A stretch of DNA of 14,191 nt from an uncultured Clostridia bacterium. GTDB taxonomy: Bacteria; Bacillota; Clostridia; TANB77; CAG-508. The stretch spans positions 1-14,191 of the forward strand of contig CATJZH010000074.1 in the NCBI GenBank assembly GCA_949746285.1, read 5' to 3'. The notes beneath the pieces were generated by a model. It was not told where the DNA came from, did no database searches, and was given only the letters and a program-made list of their open reading frames with translations. The position numbers were made by a program, and so were the translations under genes. Within the stretch, counting starts at the first letter, position 1. Each line of letters opens with the position of its first letter. Below are positions 13,264-14,191 of the stretch, in pieces.

Positions 13264-13956
13264 ATGAATGAAGATAAAGTTTTAATAACTCTAAACGCAG
13301 GGGTTCATTCATCTGTAATATCTGGATACAATCAGTTGATTAAAAAAATTGATACTGACTGCCGGTTATTCTTACTACAAGGTTTAGATGATGCGGTAAG
13401 GCGATTGCCTTGGCCTAATCTAGCGATTATGCTTTACAAGTTTCAACTTGTGCCTCCCAAATCTAAAGATATGGTATGGTGCAAAGAAAAACTTAGCAAA
13501 CTCTTATCTGAAGATATTGAGCTTGACCTTGTAATTCGTGACTCTTTACAGGTGCTTGCAACAGATGATTACAGAGTGTTTTATGATTATGATATTGAAA
13601 AAGTAATCAACTGTTGTACTGACATCATGAGCTATAATAAACAATTTGACCGCCTTAGTCTTTATCGGCATATCCAATTGTTTATGAAGCTTTTAGGAAA
13701 AGAAGAAATCACACATTTATGCATTTATTCTTTTAATATTCAAACTTTTCATCAAACAATAATTAAAAGTTTAACTAAACAAGAGCAAAATGTGTTAACT
13801 TCTTTCTTCGGCTTGATAGACGGAAATCCTCAGCATTTAACTGAGATTATGTCTTCTCAACTTAGTCGGACTGAGGTCATGAAAAATTTGTCAAGGGCAA
13901 TTAAAATTTTGAGAGAAAAAAATAATGAATTTATCAAAACAAGATTTAATTCTTAA
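13264..13956 (+). CDS. Protein with C-terminal sigma-70 region 4-like domain
   Basis: A 230-residue soluble protein. I choose the ATG at 13264 because AAAGGAGAT sits directly upstream; a TTG 27 nt earlier would add 9 residues but lacks a proper site. Residues 170-222 follow sigma region 4 closely in pattern: 'LTKQEQNVLTSFFGLIDGNPQHLTEI' echoes L-T-x-x-E-x-x-V-L-x-x-x-F-G-L-x-x-G-x-x-x-x-L-x-E-I, followed by 'LSRTEVMKNLSRAIKILREK' in the place of the DNA-reading helix and the closing 'A-x-x-x-L-R'. Regions 2 and 3 are not recognisable; residues 1-165 are mostly helical and of unknown type, with an odd 'RRLPWPNLAIMLYKFQLVPP'. It could be an alternative sigma or sigma-like regulator. Base use is less A/T-biased than in the FAS genes. 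Confidence 0.6.
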   Translation: MNEDKVLITLNAGVHSSVISGYNQLIKKIDTDCRLFLLQGLDDAVRRLPWPNLAIMLYKFQLVPPKSKDMVWCKEKLSKLLSEDIELDLVIRDSLQVLATDDYRVFYDYDIEKVINCCTDIMSYNKQFDRLSLYRHIQLFMKLLGKEEITHLCIYSFNIQTFHQTIIKSLTKQEQNVLTSFFGLIDGNPQHLTEIMSSQLSRTEVMKNLSRAIKILREKNNEFIKTRFNS

Positions 13957-13971
13957 ATAAATTCATTATTT
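13920..13971 (+). repeat. 14-bp inverted repeat spanning the 3' end of the sigma-like gene
   Basis: AAATAATGAATTTA (13920-13933) and its exact complement (13958-13971) enclose 24 nt that include the last codons; the stop codon is at 13954-13956. It lies just before the strong terminator at 13981 and may fold with it as a double hairpin. Confidence 0.6.
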
Positions 13972-13980
13972 CTCAAAAAA

Positions 13981-14021
13981 AGAAGGTTTCTACAAAAATA
14001 ACTACTATGTAGAAGCCTTCT
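13981..14021. terminator. Bidirectional intrinsic terminator
   Basis: Arms 13981-13994 and 14008-14021 make a 14-bp stem with one G-T mismatch or wobble, flanked by A7 on the left and T8 on the right. It ends the plus-strand island and, read on the minus strand, the gene entering from the right edge. Confidence 0.88.
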
Positions 14022-14026
14022 TTTTT

Positions 14027-14191
14027 TTATATTTCTTTTTCCAGTTCATTTAAATCTGTATTGTTTGTATCTTTTTTATCAATTTCATTATTAAAATTTA
14101 ATCTCTTTTCTTTTCTTAATTCTTTCTTAGCTTTTTTTCTTTTAGCTCCTATGCATATTGCATATATAATTAATAATATATAAATTATTAC
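14027..14191 (-). CDS. C-terminal fragment of a membrane-anchored protein (runs off window)
   Basis: An open frame of 54 codons from the window edge to a TAA at 14027-14029, immediately before the shared terminator. It encodes one hydrophobic segment (VIIYILLIIYAICIGA), then a strongly basic stretch (KRKKAKKELRKEKR) and a polar tail ending NELEKEI. This is typical of a single membrane helix with a cytoplasmic C-terminus by the positive-inside rule. The N-terminal part is outside the window, so the family is unknown. Composition is A/T-rich like the FAS genes, unlike the adjacent island. Confidence 0.6.
   Translation of the reverse strand, partial: VIIYILLIIYAICIGAKRKKAKKELRKEKRLNFNNEIDKKDTNNTDLNELEKEI

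Overview
The window reads as chromosomal DNA from a very AT-rich, low-G+C Gram-positive bacterium, most likely a member of Clostridia (Bacillota). This rests on the A/T-biased codons, strong AGGAG-type ribosome binding sites, TTGACA/TATAAT promoters, T-tailed terminators and the clostridial order of the fatty-acid genes. I cannot name the species. There are no tRNA, rRNA or CRISPR sequences and no recognisable transposase.

Most of the window (about 12.77 kb down to 2.2 kb, minus strand) is one fatty-acid synthesis (FAS II) operon. In transcription order it encodes an AMP-forming acyl ligase, a short biotin-protein ligase, FabD, FabG, FabF, AccB, FabZ, AccC, AccD, AccA and FabI. AccA, AccB, AccC and AccD make malonyl-CoA, with AccB biotinylated by the ligase. 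FabD loads malonate onto acyl carrier protein (ACP). FabF, FabG, FabZ and FabI then run the condensation, reduction, dehydration and reduction cycle. FabH, ACP, FabK and a FabT-type repressor, which often head clostridial versions of this cluster, are absent here.

Most operon junctions are tight (a 4-nt overlap, a 1-nt overlap, or gaps of 9 to 29 nt). Three are not. fabG-fabF holds a 314-bp foldback element with perfect 36-bp terminal inverted repeats. fabF-accB holds a hairpin with a 21-bp stem. accD-accA holds a relative of the 314-bp element plus a pseudoknot-like module and an oddly placed ribosome binding site.

Downstream on the minus strand lie a six-helix Pr6Pr-like membrane protein gene with its own promoter and a terminator that overlaps its stop codon, then a separately promoted three-gene unit: a HAD phosphatase, a C-terminally short 5'-nucleotidase-like protein and a small zinc-ribbon protein.

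Upstream of the FAS operon, on the plus strand, is a visibly less AT-rich two-gene island (12.9-13.97 kb). It has a strong extended -10 promoter, an unrecognised 69-residue protein, an intrinsic terminator, and a 230-residue protein whose C-terminus resembles sigma-70 region 4. It ends at a bidirectional terminator shared with a gene entering from the right edge. The island promoter overlaps a candidate FAS operon promoter around a 12-bp perfect palindrome, so the two units may be co-regulated. The island and the foldback elements are the parts least explained by known biology.
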